Assembly: GCF_001704615.3 (NCBI RefSeq)
Contig: NZ_CP029397.2
Coordinates: forward strand, 682,001-746,000
DNA from: Acinetobacter defluvii
GTDB lineage: Bacteria > Pseudomonadota > Gammaproteobacteria > Pseudomonadales > Moraxellaceae
Length of the DNA: 64,000 nucleotides
Reading direction: 5' to 3'
Each line of letters begins with the position of its first letter. Positions within the stretch are counted from its first letter, which is position 1. Of the stretch, positions 27,017-36,928 are shown piece by piece. The notes under the pieces are model-generated. The model searched no databases. It worked only from the letters and a program-made list of their open reading frames with translations, and had not been told where the DNA came from. The translations under genes and the position numbers were made by a program.

Positions 27017-29149
27017 TCAGTCAATTTTTCCACTCGCCACTTTATCTTTGAGTAATTGTGGTGCTTTGAAACGCTCACCGTATTTAGCCTCAAGTTCATT
27101 GGCACGTGCTAAAGCTTTGTCTAAACCATATTGATTTAAGAACTGAATCGCACCCCCTGTCCACGGCGCAAAACCAATCCCGAAGATCGAACCAATGTTG
27201 GCATCGACCACAGATTCCAATACGTTTTCTTCATAGCAACGTAATGTGTCGAGTGATTGTACAAACAGAATACGATCAATCATTTCCTGCTCGGAAATAT
27301 CAACATCTTTCTTCCAATGGCTCAAGCCATCCCAAAGATGTTTTTTGCCACCTTCAGGATAATCATAGAAACCTGCACCTGCTGCTTTACCTTTACGTCC
27401 AAACTCATGAATCATGGTTTTTAGTACATCTTCAGATGGAGAATGTGGTAAGTCTTTACCTTCAGCTTGTAATGCTTTACGGGTTTCATTGGTGACGTGC
27501 TCAGACAATGTCAATGCAACCTCATCCTGAATCGCCAATGGTCCAACTGGCATACCTGCTTTTAACGCTGCCATTTCGATACGGGCAGGGTGTACGCCTT
27601 CAGCAAGTAAGCGTAAGCCTTCGTTAACGAAAGTACCAAATACACGACTAGTGAAGAAACCACGGCTGTCGTTGACTACGATTGGGGTTTTGCCGATTTG
27701 TTGAACATAGTCATACGCTTTCGCTAAAGTTTCAGCAGAGGTGTTTTGTCCTTTGATAATTTCAACTAAAGGCATTTTGTCAACAGGGCTAAAGAAGTGT
27801 AAACCGATGAAGTTTCTGTCATCTTTAGAGGCTTTTGCTAAACCTGTGATTGGCAATGTGGAGGTATTTGAGGCAAATACACCACCATCAGCAAGGAATG
27901 CTTCTGCTTCTTGGGTCACTTTGGCTTTGAGTTCCTGATTTTCAAATACCGCTTCGATAATCAAATCGCAGCCTTTTAAGTCTTCAGCATTGGCAGTTGC
28001 AGTGATTAAGTTTAAAACTTGGTCACGTTTTTCAGCCGTCATACGACCTTGAGAAACTTTTTTATCCAAGAGTTTTTGGCTATAGGCTTTGCCTTTTTCT
28101 GCATTTTCAACAGATACATCTTTCAGTACAACAGCGATGCCTTTAGTCGCAGTTGAGTAAGCAATACCTGCACCCATCATGCCTGCACCTAAGATACCAA
28201 CTTTGGTTGCTTGCCATTTCGCGACATCTTTCGGACGGCTTGCACCTGCTTTAATCGCATTCAAACCATGCCAGAATGTCCCGATCATGTTTTTCGCAAC
28301 TTGCCCTGTTGCAAGGTAAGTGAAATAGCGTGATTCAATGGTCAGTGCTGTATCAACATCGACCTGCGCACCTTCAACCGCAGCAGCCATGATCGCTTCA
28401 GGTGCAGGATAGCAACCTTTGGTTTTATCACGCAGCATTGCAGGCGCAATCGCAAGAATCTGAGCCACCGCAGGCGTTTTCGGATCACCACCTGGGATTT
28501 TATAACCTTTTACATCAAATGGTTGTTGTGATTTTGGATTGGCTTTGACCCAGGCAATTGATTTTTCCATCAATTCGTCAATTGAATCTGCCGTGTCATG
28601 GATTAGACCTAAAGATTTGGCTTTGTCGACACCAAACTGCTTGCCTTCCATCAGGAATGGGAATGCATTTTGTAAACCAAGTAGGCGTACCATACGCACG
28701 ATCCCACCACCACCTGGTAGCAAGCCTAAAGTCACTTCAGGTAAACCAAACTTAGACTTTGGATCATTTAAAGCAATACGTGCATGACAACCGAGTGCGA
28801 TTTCCCAACCACCGCCTAGTGCAGTACCATTCAGTGCTGCAACCACAGGAACACCTAAAGTTTCAATGTAGCGTAACTCTTTTTTCATGAGTTGAACCAC
28901 ATCAAAAAACTCTTTTGCATCTTCAGGGCGGGCCTGAATCAAATCATCCAGATCACCACCTGCAAAGAAGGTTTTTTTCGCTGAACGGAAAATAATCCCT
29001 GTAATACCTGCGTCTGCTTTTAATTTTTCAACAGTTTCATTCAATGCTTTTTGGAAATCTGCATTCATGGTGTTTGCAGATTGGTTTGGAGAATCCATGG
29101 TCAGAATAACAATACCATCCGCATTTTTTTCGTATTGAATTGCGCTCAT
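27017..29149 (-). CDS. Multifunctional enoyl-CoA hydratase / 3-hydroxyacyl-CoA dehydrogenase
   Basis: A 710-aa FadB/FadJ-type fusion. The N-terminal crotonase domain has 'AALNGTALGGGWEIALGCH' (oxyanion hole) and 'FGLPEVTLGLLPGGGG' with its catalytic Glu. The NAD-binding dehydrogenase domain starts at about residue 315 ('GILGAGMMGAGIA') and includes 'HFFSPVDKMPLVEII' with the catalytic His. The C-terminal 3HCDH domain follows. It performs two beta-oxidation steps: enoyl-CoA hydration and NAD+-dependent oxidation. A GGAGA ribosome-binding site precedes the ATG. It lies 11 bp after the thiolase gene and forms the alpha-subunit partner of that enzyme. Confidence 0.92.
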   Translation of the reverse strand: MSAIQYEKNADGIVILTMDSPNQSANTMNADFQKALNETVEKLKADAGITGIIFRSAKKTFFAGGDLDDLIQARPEDAKEFFDVVQLMKKELRYIETLGVPVVAALNGTALGGGWEIALGCHARIALNDPKSKFGLPEVTLGLLPGGGGIVRMVRLLGLQNAFPFLMEGKQFGVDKAKSLGLIHDTADSIDELMEKSIAWVKANPKSQQPFDVKGYKIPGGDPKTPAVAQILAIAPAMLRDKTKGCYPAPEAIMAAAVEGAQVDVDTALTIESRYFTYLATGQVAKNMIGTFWHGLNAIKAGASRPKDVAKWQATKVGILGAGMMGAGIAYSTATKGIAVVLKDVSVENAEKGKAYSQKLLDKKVSQGRMTAEKRDQVLNLITATANAEDLKGCDLIIEAVFENQELKAKVTQEAEAFLADGGVFASNTSTLPITGLAKASKDDRNFIGLHFFSPVDKMPLVEIIKGQNTSAETLAKAYDYVQQIGKTPIVVNDSRGFFTSRVFGTFVNEGLRLLAEGVHPARIEMAALKAGMPVGPLAIQDEVALTLSEHVTNETRKALQAEGKDLPHSPSEDVLKTMIHEFGRKGKAAGAGFYDYPEGGKKHLWDGLSHWKKDVDISEQEMIDRILFVQSLDTLRCYEENVLESVVDANIGSIFGIGFAPWTGGAIQFLNQYGLDKALARANELEAKYGERFKAPQLLKDKVASGKID

Positions 29150-29160
29150 TCTTATTCTCC

Positions 29161-30366
29161 TTATACCAACTCAATAATGGTTGCAATACCCATGCCACCA
29201 CCCACACATAATGTCGCTAAACCACGTTTTTTGCCTTGACGTTCAAGTTCATCCAGCAATGTCCCCAAAATCATCGCACCTGTAGCGCCCAATGGATGCC
29301 CCATGGCAATTGCACCACCATTCACATTGACTTTATCGCTTGGCACTTTGAGTTCTTTCATAAAACGCATAACGACTGACGCAAATGCTTCATTCACTTC
29401 AAATAAGTCAATATCATCAATGCTTAAGCCTGCTTTCGCCAAGGCTTTACGTGCAGCAGGCGCAGGACCTGTCAACATGATTGTTGGGTCTGTTCCTACA
29501 AGTGCTGTAGCTAACACTTTGGCACGCGGTTTTAAACCTTGTTCTTTGACTGCTTTTTCAGAGGCAATTAAAACCACCGCAGCACCATCCACGATCCCTG
29601 ATGAGTTACCTGCGTGATGTACGTGATTGATTTTTTGTGCTTCTGGATATTGCTGTAATGCTACCGCATCAAAGCCCATACTCCCCATCATTTCAAAACT
29701 TGGATTGAGTTTTGCTAACCCTTCAGCTGTGGTGGTTGGTTTAATAAACTCATCTTTATCTAAAATGGTCACACCAGCTTGATCTTTGATTGCTACAATC
29801 GACTTATCAAAATGCCCAGCAGCTTGTGCAGCTGCAGCTTTACGCTGTGAATTTGCCGCAAACTCATCAACATCAGAACGACTATAACCATCTAAAGTGG
29901 CAATCAAGTCTGCGCCAATCCCTTGCGGAACAAATTTAGATTTTAAATTGGTTTCAGGATCAAGTGCCCACGGTCCGCCATCTGAACCCATTGGAATACG
30001 TGACATTGACTCTACACCACCTGCAACAACGATATCTTCCCAACCCGAACGAACTTTTTGAGCTGCTAAGTTTACAGCTTCAAGACCAGATGCACAGAAA
30101 CGGTTGATTTGCACACCAGCGACATCATTGTCCCAACCTGCGGCAATCGCAGCAGTTTTGGCAATATCCCCACCTTGGTCTGCAATCGGTGTTACACAGC
30201 CCAACACGATGTCGTCTACTTTAGAGGTATCTAAGTGATGACGATCTTTTAATTCATTGAGTAATGTCGTGAGTAAAGTAATCGGTTTCACACTATACAG
30301 TGAACCATCTTTCTTTCCTTTTCCGCGTGGTGTGCGAATGGCATCAATGATATAAGCCTCGCTCAT
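29161..30366 (-). CDS. Acetyl-CoA C-acyltransferase (thiolase)
   Basis: A 401-aa thiolase. The nucleophilic Cys is in '[12 protein letters not shown]' (near residue 90). The second-site His is in '[16 protein letters not shown]', and the C-terminal Cys is in 'CVGGGMG'. It carries out the last beta-oxidation step, cleaving 3-ketoacyl-CoA with CoA. Being first in an operon with the FadB-like enzyme, it likely forms a complex with it. Biosynthetic (PhaA/AtoB) direction is possible, but the context favours degradation. Confidence 0.9.
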   Translation of the reverse strand: MSEAYIIDAIRTPRGKGKKDGSLYSVKPITLLTTLLNELKDRHHLDTSKVDDIVLGCVTPIADQGGDIAKTAAIAAGWDNDVAGVQINRFCASGLEAVNLAAQKVRSGWEDIVVAGGVESMSRIPMGSDGGPWALDPETNLKSKFVPQGIGADLIATLDGYSRSDVDEFAANSQRKAAAAQAAGHFDKSIVAIKDQAGVTILDKDEFIKPTTTAEGLAKLNPSFEMMGSMGFDAVALQQYPEAQKINHVHHAGNSSGIVDGAAVVLIASEKAVKEQGLKPRAKVLATALVGTDPTIMLTGPAPAARKALAKAGLSIDDIDLFEVNEAFASVVMRFMKELKVPSDKVNVNGGAIAMGHPLGATGAMILGTLLDELERQGKKRGLATLCVGGGMGIATIIELV

Positions 30367-30585
30367 AGCTATTCCTTCTTATGACTTCTAAAATTGTTAT
30401 GTGACTTTGAGTGTACTTTATAAAAGGTGAAGTGCAATGACGAGAACGAAGCAGTTTAATGATATTTTTTGTCAATTCATGCACAAATTTATTTTTTTAT
30501 TTATAAAATAAATCAAAATCTTATGTGACTTATTTGAAATAATATGCGGTATAAATAGCAAATCACCCAGTTTCAATACAATATT

Positions 30586-31131
30586 TTAACGATTTTCAAA
30601 AATGTTTTTATGGGAGGGTAAAGTGAATTGCATTGCACAACGACTTTCACGTTCAAAACCTTGTGTAACTTCATGGTCTATTTTTTGTTTTAAATAAGGT
30701 TTTAAATTTTGCGGATTGAATCGTTTAAAGCCTAATTTTTCATAAAATGGACGATTCCAAGCCACATCTGTAAATGTGGCCAATGTCACTGCTTGAAAAC
30801 CTTGCTGTTTGGCAAAATCAATCATATATGTCATGAGCTGACGACCAATGCCTTGTTGTTGATATTCAGCAGCAACATCAAGTTCAATAATATAAAGATC
30901 ATTGCCTTGCTGTTCAGCATATAAAAACCCTAGCGCTTGATCATGTACGTTCACAGCGACAAAAGCATAATGCTTTTGAATGAGTTGTAAATGCTCATCA
31001 CTTGACATGACGGAGCTTTTAGCAAGCCATTTTAACTTTGGAATCTGGGCAAAGGCTTGATTGGCAGATTGTTCGATTTGAATCAGAAGTGAGATATCCG
31101 AAACTAATGCAGGTCGAATCGAATAGATCAT
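30586..31131 (-). CDS. GNAT family N-acetyltransferase
   Basis: A 181-aa protein from the ATG at 31131, which has an AAAGG ribosome-binding site; the longer frame would run across the neighbour's terminator. The acetyl-CoA loop is 'AEYQQQGIGRQLMTYMIDFA'. A 'YEKLGFKRF' motif follows, as usual. The acceptor is unknown. It is the only gene in its transcription unit. Confidence 0.8.
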   Translation of the reverse strand: MIYSIRPALVSDISLLIQIEQSANQAFAQIPKLKWLAKSSVMSSDEHLQLIQKHYAFVAVNVHDQALGFLYAEQQGNDLYIIELDVAAEYQQQGIGRQLMTYMIDFAKQQGFQAVTLATFTDVAWNRPFYEKLGFKRFNPQNLKPYLKQKIDHEVTQGFERESRCAMQFTLPSHKNIFENR

Positions 31132-31184
31132 ATTAGATACCTTTAAAATCAGTTTTATTTTTAAATCGCTATTAAATATTTGAA

Positions 31185-31212
31185 ATAAAAAAAGCCCAAG
31201 TCGAACTTGGGC
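31185..31212 (-). terminator. Terminator of the AraC-family gene
   Basis: On the reverse strand a 7-bp GC-rich stem (31206-31212 with 31194-31200), 5-nt loop and a run of seven or more T. Confidence 0.85.
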
Positions 31213-31235
31213 GGAGGTAAAGCAGGAAATAAAAA

Positions 31236-32246
31236 TCAGTGATAACCATGTAACTGACGATACAAACCAGGCGTTACACCTGTCCATTTTTTAAATGCAC
31301 GATGGAAAGTTGAGGTTTCACTAAAACCGACTTGTTGGGCAACATCTTCAAGTGTGAGATCTGGGTTTAGAAGCAAGTGAATTGCGGCATCACGACGTAA
31401 GGCATCTTTTACACCCTGATAACTTTTACCTTCAGCAGCCAAACGACGGCGCAATGTTTGTGGTGATAAATACAACATCGAGGCAACGTCATTTAATGTT
31501 GGCATTTCCTCACCAATTTGACTTTTCAGCACATCGCGAATACGCGAAGTTAAAGAGTTGGTATTTTTGAATTTTACCAAAAGCTGTGCAGGCGCTGCTT
31601 TTAAAAACTCTTCCAAACTCGCTTCATTCTGGCGAATGGGTAGGTCTAAATAATCTGCTGCAAAGGTAATTTCAGTGCGTGGCATATCAAACTGCATCAC
31701 AGGTGCAAAGAAGAGTGCGTCATACTCATCTGCATGATTTGGACGTGGATAACCAAAATGCACACGCTCTAGCGGAATACGACGCTCAATCAGCCATGAT
31801 GCTAAACCATGCCAAATCATTAACATACTTTCAGTAATGAAGTGATCAGGATCCATTGTTTTGGGAATGAGAGGCACTAAGCGTGCTTCATGCTTATCAC
31901 GTTCAACAGCAACCGACCATTCATCACCAAATAGTTTATAAAATTGGGAAGAAAGCTCTAAAGCATCCCCTAATGTCTTGGCATGGATAATCAACTGACA
32001 CATGATGGCAAAAGATCCCAAACGTCTTGGCTGAATGTCAAAACCGACATGCTCGTCTTGGGTGACCATCCACAACATTTTCACAAAACGTGTGTATTGC
32101 TCAGGTGAAATCCTCGCTTTGGGTTGGCGCAATAGTTCTGCCTCAATCCCGACATGCGAAAGCAAAGTTTCGACATCCATGCCTAGGCGTTTGACACCTG
32201 TAAGGGCTGCATTCACGAAATGGATACTGATCGTATCACGACTCAT
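31236..32246 (-). CDS. AraC-family transcriptional regulator (OruR/ArgR-like type)
   Basis: A 336-aa regulator from the ATG at 32246, behind AGAAGGA. The N-terminal arabinose-binding-like domain (PF12625 type) covers about 200 residues. The C-terminal double helix-turn-helix contains 'LYLSPQTLRRRLAAEGKSY' and 'VAQQVGFSETSTFHRAFKKWTG'. Regulators of this type often control fatty-acid, aromatic or amine catabolism. It is divergent from a CoA-transferase gene whose start lies 197 bp away, which makes that gene its most likely target, along with its own gene. Confidence 0.88.
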   Translation of the reverse strand: MSRDTISIHFVNAALTGVKRLGMDVETLLSHVGIEAELLRQPKARISPEQYTRFVKMLWMVTQDEHVGFDIQPRRLGSFAIMCQLIIHAKTLGDALELSSQFYKLFGDEWSVAVERDKHEARLVPLIPKTMDPDHFITESMLMIWHGLASWLIERRIPLERVHFGYPRPNHADEYDALFFAPVMQFDMPRTEITFAADYLDLPIRQNEASLEEFLKAAPAQLLVKFKNTNSLTSRIRDVLKSQIGEEMPTLNDVASMLYLSPQTLRRRLAAEGKSYQGVKDALRRDAAIHLLLNPDLTLEDVAQQVGFSETSTFHRAFKKWTGVTPGLYRQLHGYH

Positions 32247-32442
32247 GTTAAATCCTTCTGACTCTTTGATGTTCACTAGCGATTGACCTAATACACTCTA
32301 AAAAATGTTGGATTGGCGATTTACAACAATGCGAATCACCTTTTTACATCTTAAATTGCCGAAATGATCAAGGTAAATGGCTGAACATGACATTGTTATG
32401 TTAGTTTTATATTTCTAATATGGACTAAAAATCAACATAAGA

Positions 32443-33576
32443 ATGGTAAATATCATTATGACAAGTGCACTAAATGGATTGAAAGTACTCGATTTTTCAA
32501 CATTATTACCTGGACCATTTGCAACGATGTACTTAGCAGACATGGGGGCAGAAGTGATTCATGTTGAATCTCCAACACGTCCTGATTTAGTACGTTTGTT
32601 TCCTCCTTATGCCAATGGACAGGCAACCTCACATAGCTATTTAAACCGTAATAAACAATCTGTGGCACTTGATTTAAAAGACCCTCAAAATATTGAACTG
32701 ATTAAACAGAAAATTTCTGAATTTGACATTGTCGTTGAACAGTTTCGTCCTGGCGTCATGCAACGTCTCGGCTTGGACTATCAAACCCTTGCTGAAATTA
32801 ACCCAAAACTGATTTATTGTTCCATCACAGGTTATGGGCAAACAGGCGCTTATAAAGATAAAGCAGGGCATGACATTAACTATGTATCTTTGTCAGGTAT
32901 CGCTGGGCATAGTGGTCGTCAGGACAGTGGCCCACCACCGATGGGGATTCAAATTGCAGATGTTGCGGGTGGTTCGCTGCATGCTGTTATTGGTATTTTA
33001 GCTGCGGTGACTGAACGTCATCAAAGTGGTTTAGGGCAATATATTGATATTTCTATGACCGATTGTGTGGTCAGTATGAATAATATGGCGGCAGCGGCAA
33101 GTTTGGCGGGTGGACAGCATCAAAAAGCTGAAAATGAGCAACTTAATGGTGGAACATTCTATGATTATTATCGTACCCAAGATGGACGTTATATTTCAGT
33201 AGGAAGTTTAGAGCCGCAGTTTATGAGTGGTTTGGCTGCAACTTTAGATTTGCCTATAGTCTTACAAAAAGGCGCATCGTTTGATGCTGAAGATCGTCAA
33301 GCGGTGAAACATGCAATTCAAGAAAAAATTCTCAGTAAAACTTGGGCAGAGTGGAATGAAATCTTTGGGGAGTTGGATTTTTGTGTAGAGCCTGTATTGA
33401 GTCTTGAGGAAGCTTTGAGTTCACCATTGGCACAACAAAGAAATTGGGTGGTAGATGTTCCTTTAAAAGCTGACGCTGAGCAAAAAGAACAGCAGTTGGC
33501 ATGTCCAATTAAATTCTCTCGCTCACAAATGCGTTATGACTATATTGGTCAAGAGTTAGGTGAAGGACGTTGGTAA
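32443..33576 (+). CDS. CaiB/BaiF family CoA-transferase
   Basis: A 377-aa family III CoA-transferase. The N-terminal 'LKVLDFSTLLPGPFATMYLADMGAEVI', 'NRNKQSVALDLK' and 'GYGQTGAYKDKAGHDINY' are typical. The catalytic Asp is expected in 'QIADVAGGSLHA'. The family transfers CoA between carboxylic acids or racemises 2-methylacyl-CoA (AMACR branch). The start may be the ATG at 32443 or 32458; neither has a strong ribosome-binding site. It is divergent from the AraC gene and close to the beta-oxidation operon, which suggests branched-chain or bile-acid-like substrates (inference). Confidence 0.85.
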   Translation: MVNIIMTSALNGLKVLDFSTLLPGPFATMYLADMGAEVIHVESPTRPDLVRLFPPYANGQATSHSYLNRNKQSVALDLKDPQNIELIKQKISEFDIVVEQFRPGVMQRLGLDYQTLAEINPKLIYCSITGYGQTGAYKDKAGHDINYVSLSGIAGHSGRQDSGPPPMGIQIADVAGGSLHAVIGILAAVTERHQSGLGQYIDISMTDCVVSMNNMAAAASLAGGQHQKAENEQLNGGTFYDYYRTQDGRYISVGSLEPQFMSGLAATLDLPIVLQKGASFDAEDRQAVKHAIQEKILSKTWAEWNEIFGELDFCVEPVLSLEEALSSPLAQQRNWVVDVPLKADAEQKEQQLACPIKFSRSQMRYDYIGQELGEGRW

Positions 33577-33902
33577 ATGTCGTGCTAACTTTGTTTAGAG
33601 ATTTGCATAAAAATATGTGACTTCCTTAAATGTTTTAATTTATAAAGTAATCTTTTACCCAATAGAAGATTACTTTTTATTTGCCTATCTGCTGCGCCTA
33701 TTTTAAATACAAAAAATATCTAGCTTTATAGTTGAAAAGGGTGAGCTATGGTTATATCAAAAAATCTTTTTATTTAAACCATTTATCAGTTATTTGATGC
33801 GAGATCTAAGTCAAAAGGATTGTCTATTCACTTTAAAATAAGCAATAATCGGATGTGTAGACTAAAGTCTAAAGATTTTTTAAACGAAGGATTGGGTTAA
33901 AA
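33577..33902. other. 326-bp gap with one terminator
   Basis: Contains the CoA-transferase terminator (listed separately) and an AT-rich leader for the DUF2804 gene. No credible reading frame; no clear promoter assigned. Confidence 0.5.
33646..33679 (+). terminator. Terminator of the CoA-transferase gene
   Basis: A 9-bp stem (33646-33654 with 33666-33674) with an 11-nt loop and T-run. Confidence 0.75.
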
Positions 33903-34898
33903 ATGGATTTAATACAAACGAATGGATTACCTCGTTATGGACGCTTTACGACATTACCCAGTGCTATCAGTACAGATCGTTATATCTATAAAACGCCCTA
34001 TGGTAAAACCTTAAAAGGTTGGCGTAAGAGTTTAAAATATAAGAAATTTAAATTTTGTGGTATTCAGCATGAACATTATAGTATTGGTTTTGCCATTGTT
34101 GATATTGGTTGGGTTGGGCATGCTTTTATTTATATCTATGATCATGAAAGTGGAGATGTGTTGGAGTGGAATTCAAATAATATTTTAGCCCATCATACTT
34201 TTGTAGATGAGCAACCTCTCTATAATCAAAGCCGTTTTAACAAATCACCTTTTCAAATCGAAATGCAACATGCCAATGGCGTGCGCTATATCAGCATTAC
34301 CAAACATGGTGATGAAAAACTGAAAGCTCGTATTTTCTGTGCAGCAACAAACCCATTAAGTTTATGCAGTCCGACAGGGATTAATGGCTGGACTTATACT
34401 CAGAAATTGACAACTTTAGGTGTCGAAGGCTTTTTCGTTAATAAGAAAAATGAAACTATACATTTTAATGAAAAAAGTTTCGCTTCTTTAGATGATACTT
34501 GTGGATTTTTACGTCCTGAAACAGCATGGTTTTGGTTGTCTTGTAATTTTTGGGATGAGCAGGACAACCGTATAGGATTAAATCTAGCTTCTGGTGTAAA
34601 TGAAAGTTTTGGTAACGAAAACTGTCTCTGGATAAATGGTATTTTATACCCAATCAGTGATGTATTGTTTGAAAAATTAACTGATACTACATGGTCAATT
34701 CATTCACTTGATCAAAAATTAAATTTAACTGTAGAAACGGGCTGGCGTCGTTATGAAAACCTGAATTTACGCTTAATCGGTAGTCAGTTTAGTCAGTGGC
34801 AATCTAAAATCAGTGGTACAGTACAAGCTGAATCGGGAGAGTTAGTCACGTTAAATCAAGAATATGGCTTACTCGAACAGCATTACGCAAAATGGTAA
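33903..34898 (+). CDS. DUF2804 family protein
   Basis: A 331-aa protein with the DUF2804 layout: an N-terminal 'LPRYGRF', 'YGKTLKGWRKSLKYKKF' and 'GFAIVDIGWVGHAFIYIYD', with several Trp-rich beta strands. No signal peptide. This is a large beta-sandwich by appearance, similar to lipocalin-like carotenoid/lipid-binding folds (CrtC-like). The family is uncharacterised. Its position between a CoA-transferase and the PF10118 array hints at lipid metabolism, but this is only context. Confidence 0.75.
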   Translation: MDLIQTNGLPRYGRFTTLPSAISTDRYIYKTPYGKTLKGWRKSLKYKKFKFCGIQHEHYSIGFAIVDIGWVGHAFIYIYDHESGDVLEWNSNNILAHHTFVDEQPLYNQSRFNKSPFQIEMQHANGVRYISITKHGDEKLKARIFCAATNPLSLCSPTGINGWTYTQKLTTLGVEGFFVNKKNETIHFNEKSFASLDDTCGFLRPETAWFWLSCNFWDEQDNRIGLNLASGVNESFGNENCLWINGILYPISDVLFEKLTDTTWSIHSLDQKLNLTVETGWRRYENLNLRLIGSQFSQWQSKISGTVQAESGELVTLNQEYGLLEQHYAKW

Positions 34899-34927
34899 TG
34901 CTGTGAGCGAGATTTAGAAACTTATAC

Positions 34928-35803
34928 TTATAGGGCAGCATTCCAAAATGCATCGCCTGCTGCGATTGGGTCACCTGTTTCATTCAAGGTATCAACGAAA
35001 GTTTGATATTGTTGAATAATTTTATGTTGGCTTGGATGAAAGTCTGGTCTGTACCAGTCTAAGTACTCATGCTTCATTTTCGATAAAATACCTTGACGAC
35101 CAATAAACCACGGTAAACCTTTTGCCATCATGCTTAAGCGTTCTCGACGACTAAAACCATCGCATTTGAGTAAACCGTTGGTACGTTGCATGGTAAAACC
35201 AAACATCATTGCAGTAACCAAGATCAATGCCGTATAACGCACGGCATTCGGTGTATTGCCAATTTTACTCATCACATCAAAGGCGACATCACGATGTTCC
35301 ATTTCTTCAATCGAATGCCAAGCAAATAAAGCACGGATATAAGGATGTGCTTCTGCCATGGTTGATTTTTCAGTAAAAAAAGCATCTGCCATGAGTGCTG
35401 TTAAATGCTCACAGGCTGCAGTAATGGCGATATTTACTTGCTTTGGATAACGTTTCAGCGCATGTCCAAAACGACGATTAACATGACCAATAAATTTTTG
35501 AACAGGCATGCCTTGATTGATCAAAATTTTATTCATATTGTTATGTGCAATACCATGCTGTGCTTCTTGCATGATAAAGTTAGCAACACGTTGCTTTAGG
35601 TCGGAATCTTGAATTTGATCTTTAAATAAACGTACACATTGAATGAAATAACGTTCACCATCAGGAAAAGTCAAACTCAAGGCATCAAAAACACGGGTAC
35701 GAAAACGGTCATCGCCAAACCAAAAACGTGGAATTTCATCGAGTTTAAAATCGAGGTGCGTGCGAACAATCGGGTCGACTTGATATTGGACTAATGCATT
35801 CAT
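34928..35803 (-). CDS. PF10118 'metal-dependent hydrolase', copy 1 of an array
   Basis: A 291-aa cytosolic helical protein, the last gene of a tandem array. Candidate metal ligands are E50, E80 with H83 (QEAQH), E132, and E167 with H170 (EMEH). This spacing matches the E / ExxH / E / ExxH pattern of ferritin-like di-iron proteins. The family is named a predicted hydrolase, but an oxygen-activating di-iron role fits the residues better (inference). The C-terminus ends 'DFHPSQHKIIQQYQ...GDPIAAGDAFWNAAL'. It is the most diverged of the three intact copies. Confidence 0.82.
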   Translation of the reverse strand: MNALVQYQVDPIVRTHLDFKLDEIPRFWFGDDRFRTRVFDALSLTFPDGERYFIQCVRLFKDQIQDSDLKQRVANFIMQEAQHGIAHNNMNKILINQGMPVQKFIGHVNRRFGHALKRYPKQVNIAITAACEHLTALMADAFFTEKSTMAEAHPYIRALFAWHSIEEMEHRDVAFDVMSKIGNTPNAVRYTALILVTAMMFGFTMQRTNGLLKCDGFSRRERLSMMAKGLPWFIGRQGILSKMKHEYLDWYRPDFHPSQHKIIQQYQTFVDTLNETGDPIAAGDAFWNAAL

Positions 35804-35943
35804 TTTATTTTACTTCACATTGTCAAAAAACTTTTTGGCTCAGGCAATTATCGCAAAAAAGTAGAAAATATCCGTTGTCTTGTCATGCCAATTTAAAGGT
35901 AAAAGGTGACACATTTAGTCAGAATTGAATTAAAACAAGTTTT

Positions 35944-35974
35944 AAAACAGCACTGCCGTCAGTGCTGTTTTTTT
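35944..35974. terminator. Hairpin terminator inside the hydrolase array
   Basis: A perfect 12-bp stem (35944-35955 with 35960-35971) with a 4-nt loop, between copies 1 and 2. It would stop reverse-strand transcription after copy 2, so copy 1 may have its own promoter. Confidence 0.8.
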
Positions 35975-35993
35975 AATAGTTTGATTCACCACA

Positions 35994-36869
35994 CTACAAC
36001 GCTGCTTGCCAAAATGCCTCACCTGCAGCAATCGGATCATTGGTTTTGGCGAGTGTGTCAACCCAAGTTTGGTATTGACGAATAATAGGATGCTGACTTG
36101 GATGGAAATCTTTTTTATACCAGTCCATATAAGGTTTTTGCATCATGGAAAGTTTCCCTTTTTTTCCAAAAAACCAAGGTAAACCTTGCGCTGCCATTTT
36201 GGCACGCTGAAATGCTGAAAAACCATCATATTTCAACATGACGTTGGCACGATAAAAAGTAAATCCAAACATTTGCAAAGTAATAAAAGCTAAGGCGAAT
36301 TTACGTAGGGTTTCAGACACTTCACCCACGTGTTGCATGACATCATAAGCCACATCACGATGTTCCATTTCTTCAATTGCGTGCCACGCAAATAAGGCAC
36401 GTGCATACGGGTGAACATCTGCGAGAGTTTCTTTTTTACTATAAAAAGTTTCAGCCATCAGTGCAGTTAAGTGCTCGGCTGCTGCGGTCATCGCAATATT
36501 ATATTGCTTTGAACGATGCTTGAGTACGTATTGTAAATGTTGATCCAAAAAAGCAATAAACTGATCGACAGGCATGCCTTGCTTTTTCATTTCCTCATTC
36601 ATTTTGTCATGGGCAATGCCGTGTTGTGCTTCTTGTTTAATAAAGTCCGTGACTTTTTGTGCTAATTCAGGATCACTAATTTTATTACGTAAGGCACGCA
36701 CACTTTGAATGAAGTAACGTTCACCAATTGGAAAAGTTAAACTTAAAGCATCAAACATGCGTGTCTTAAATGGGTCTCCACCAAACCAAAAACGTGGAAT
36801 CTCATCAATTTTAAAGTCTAAATTACTACGTACAACAGGATCAACTTGGTGCTTGATATATGCATTCAT
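35994..36869 (-). CDS. PF10118 'metal-dependent hydrolase', copy 2
   Basis: A 291-aa paralogue of its neighbours with the same candidate ligands (E50, QEAQH, AEHLTALM, EEMEHR). It is closest to copy 3 ('MNAY.KHQVDPVVR', 'AHDKMNEEM.KQGMPVDQFI', 'YSKKETLAD.HPY'). It follows copy 3 with a 59-bp gap, probably on the same transcript. The substrate is unknown. Confidence 0.82.
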   Translation of the reverse strand: MNAYIKHQVDPVVRSNLDFKIDEIPRFWFGGDPFKTRMFDALSLTFPIGERYFIQSVRALRNKISDPELAQKVTDFIKQEAQHGIAHDKMNEEMKKQGMPVDQFIAFLDQHLQYVLKHRSKQYNIAMTAAAEHLTALMAETFYSKKETLADVHPYARALFAWHAIEEMEHRDVAYDVMQHVGEVSETLRKFALAFITLQMFGFTFYRANVMLKYDGFSAFQRAKMAAQGLPWFFGKKGKLSMMQKPYMDWYKKDFHPSQHPIIRQYQTWVDTLAKTNDPIAAGEAFWQAAL

Positions 36870-36928
36870 GATTATTTTTCTCGCAAAATAGGAAACACTT
36901 TATTTCCTTCTGTTTAAAATAAGGACTA

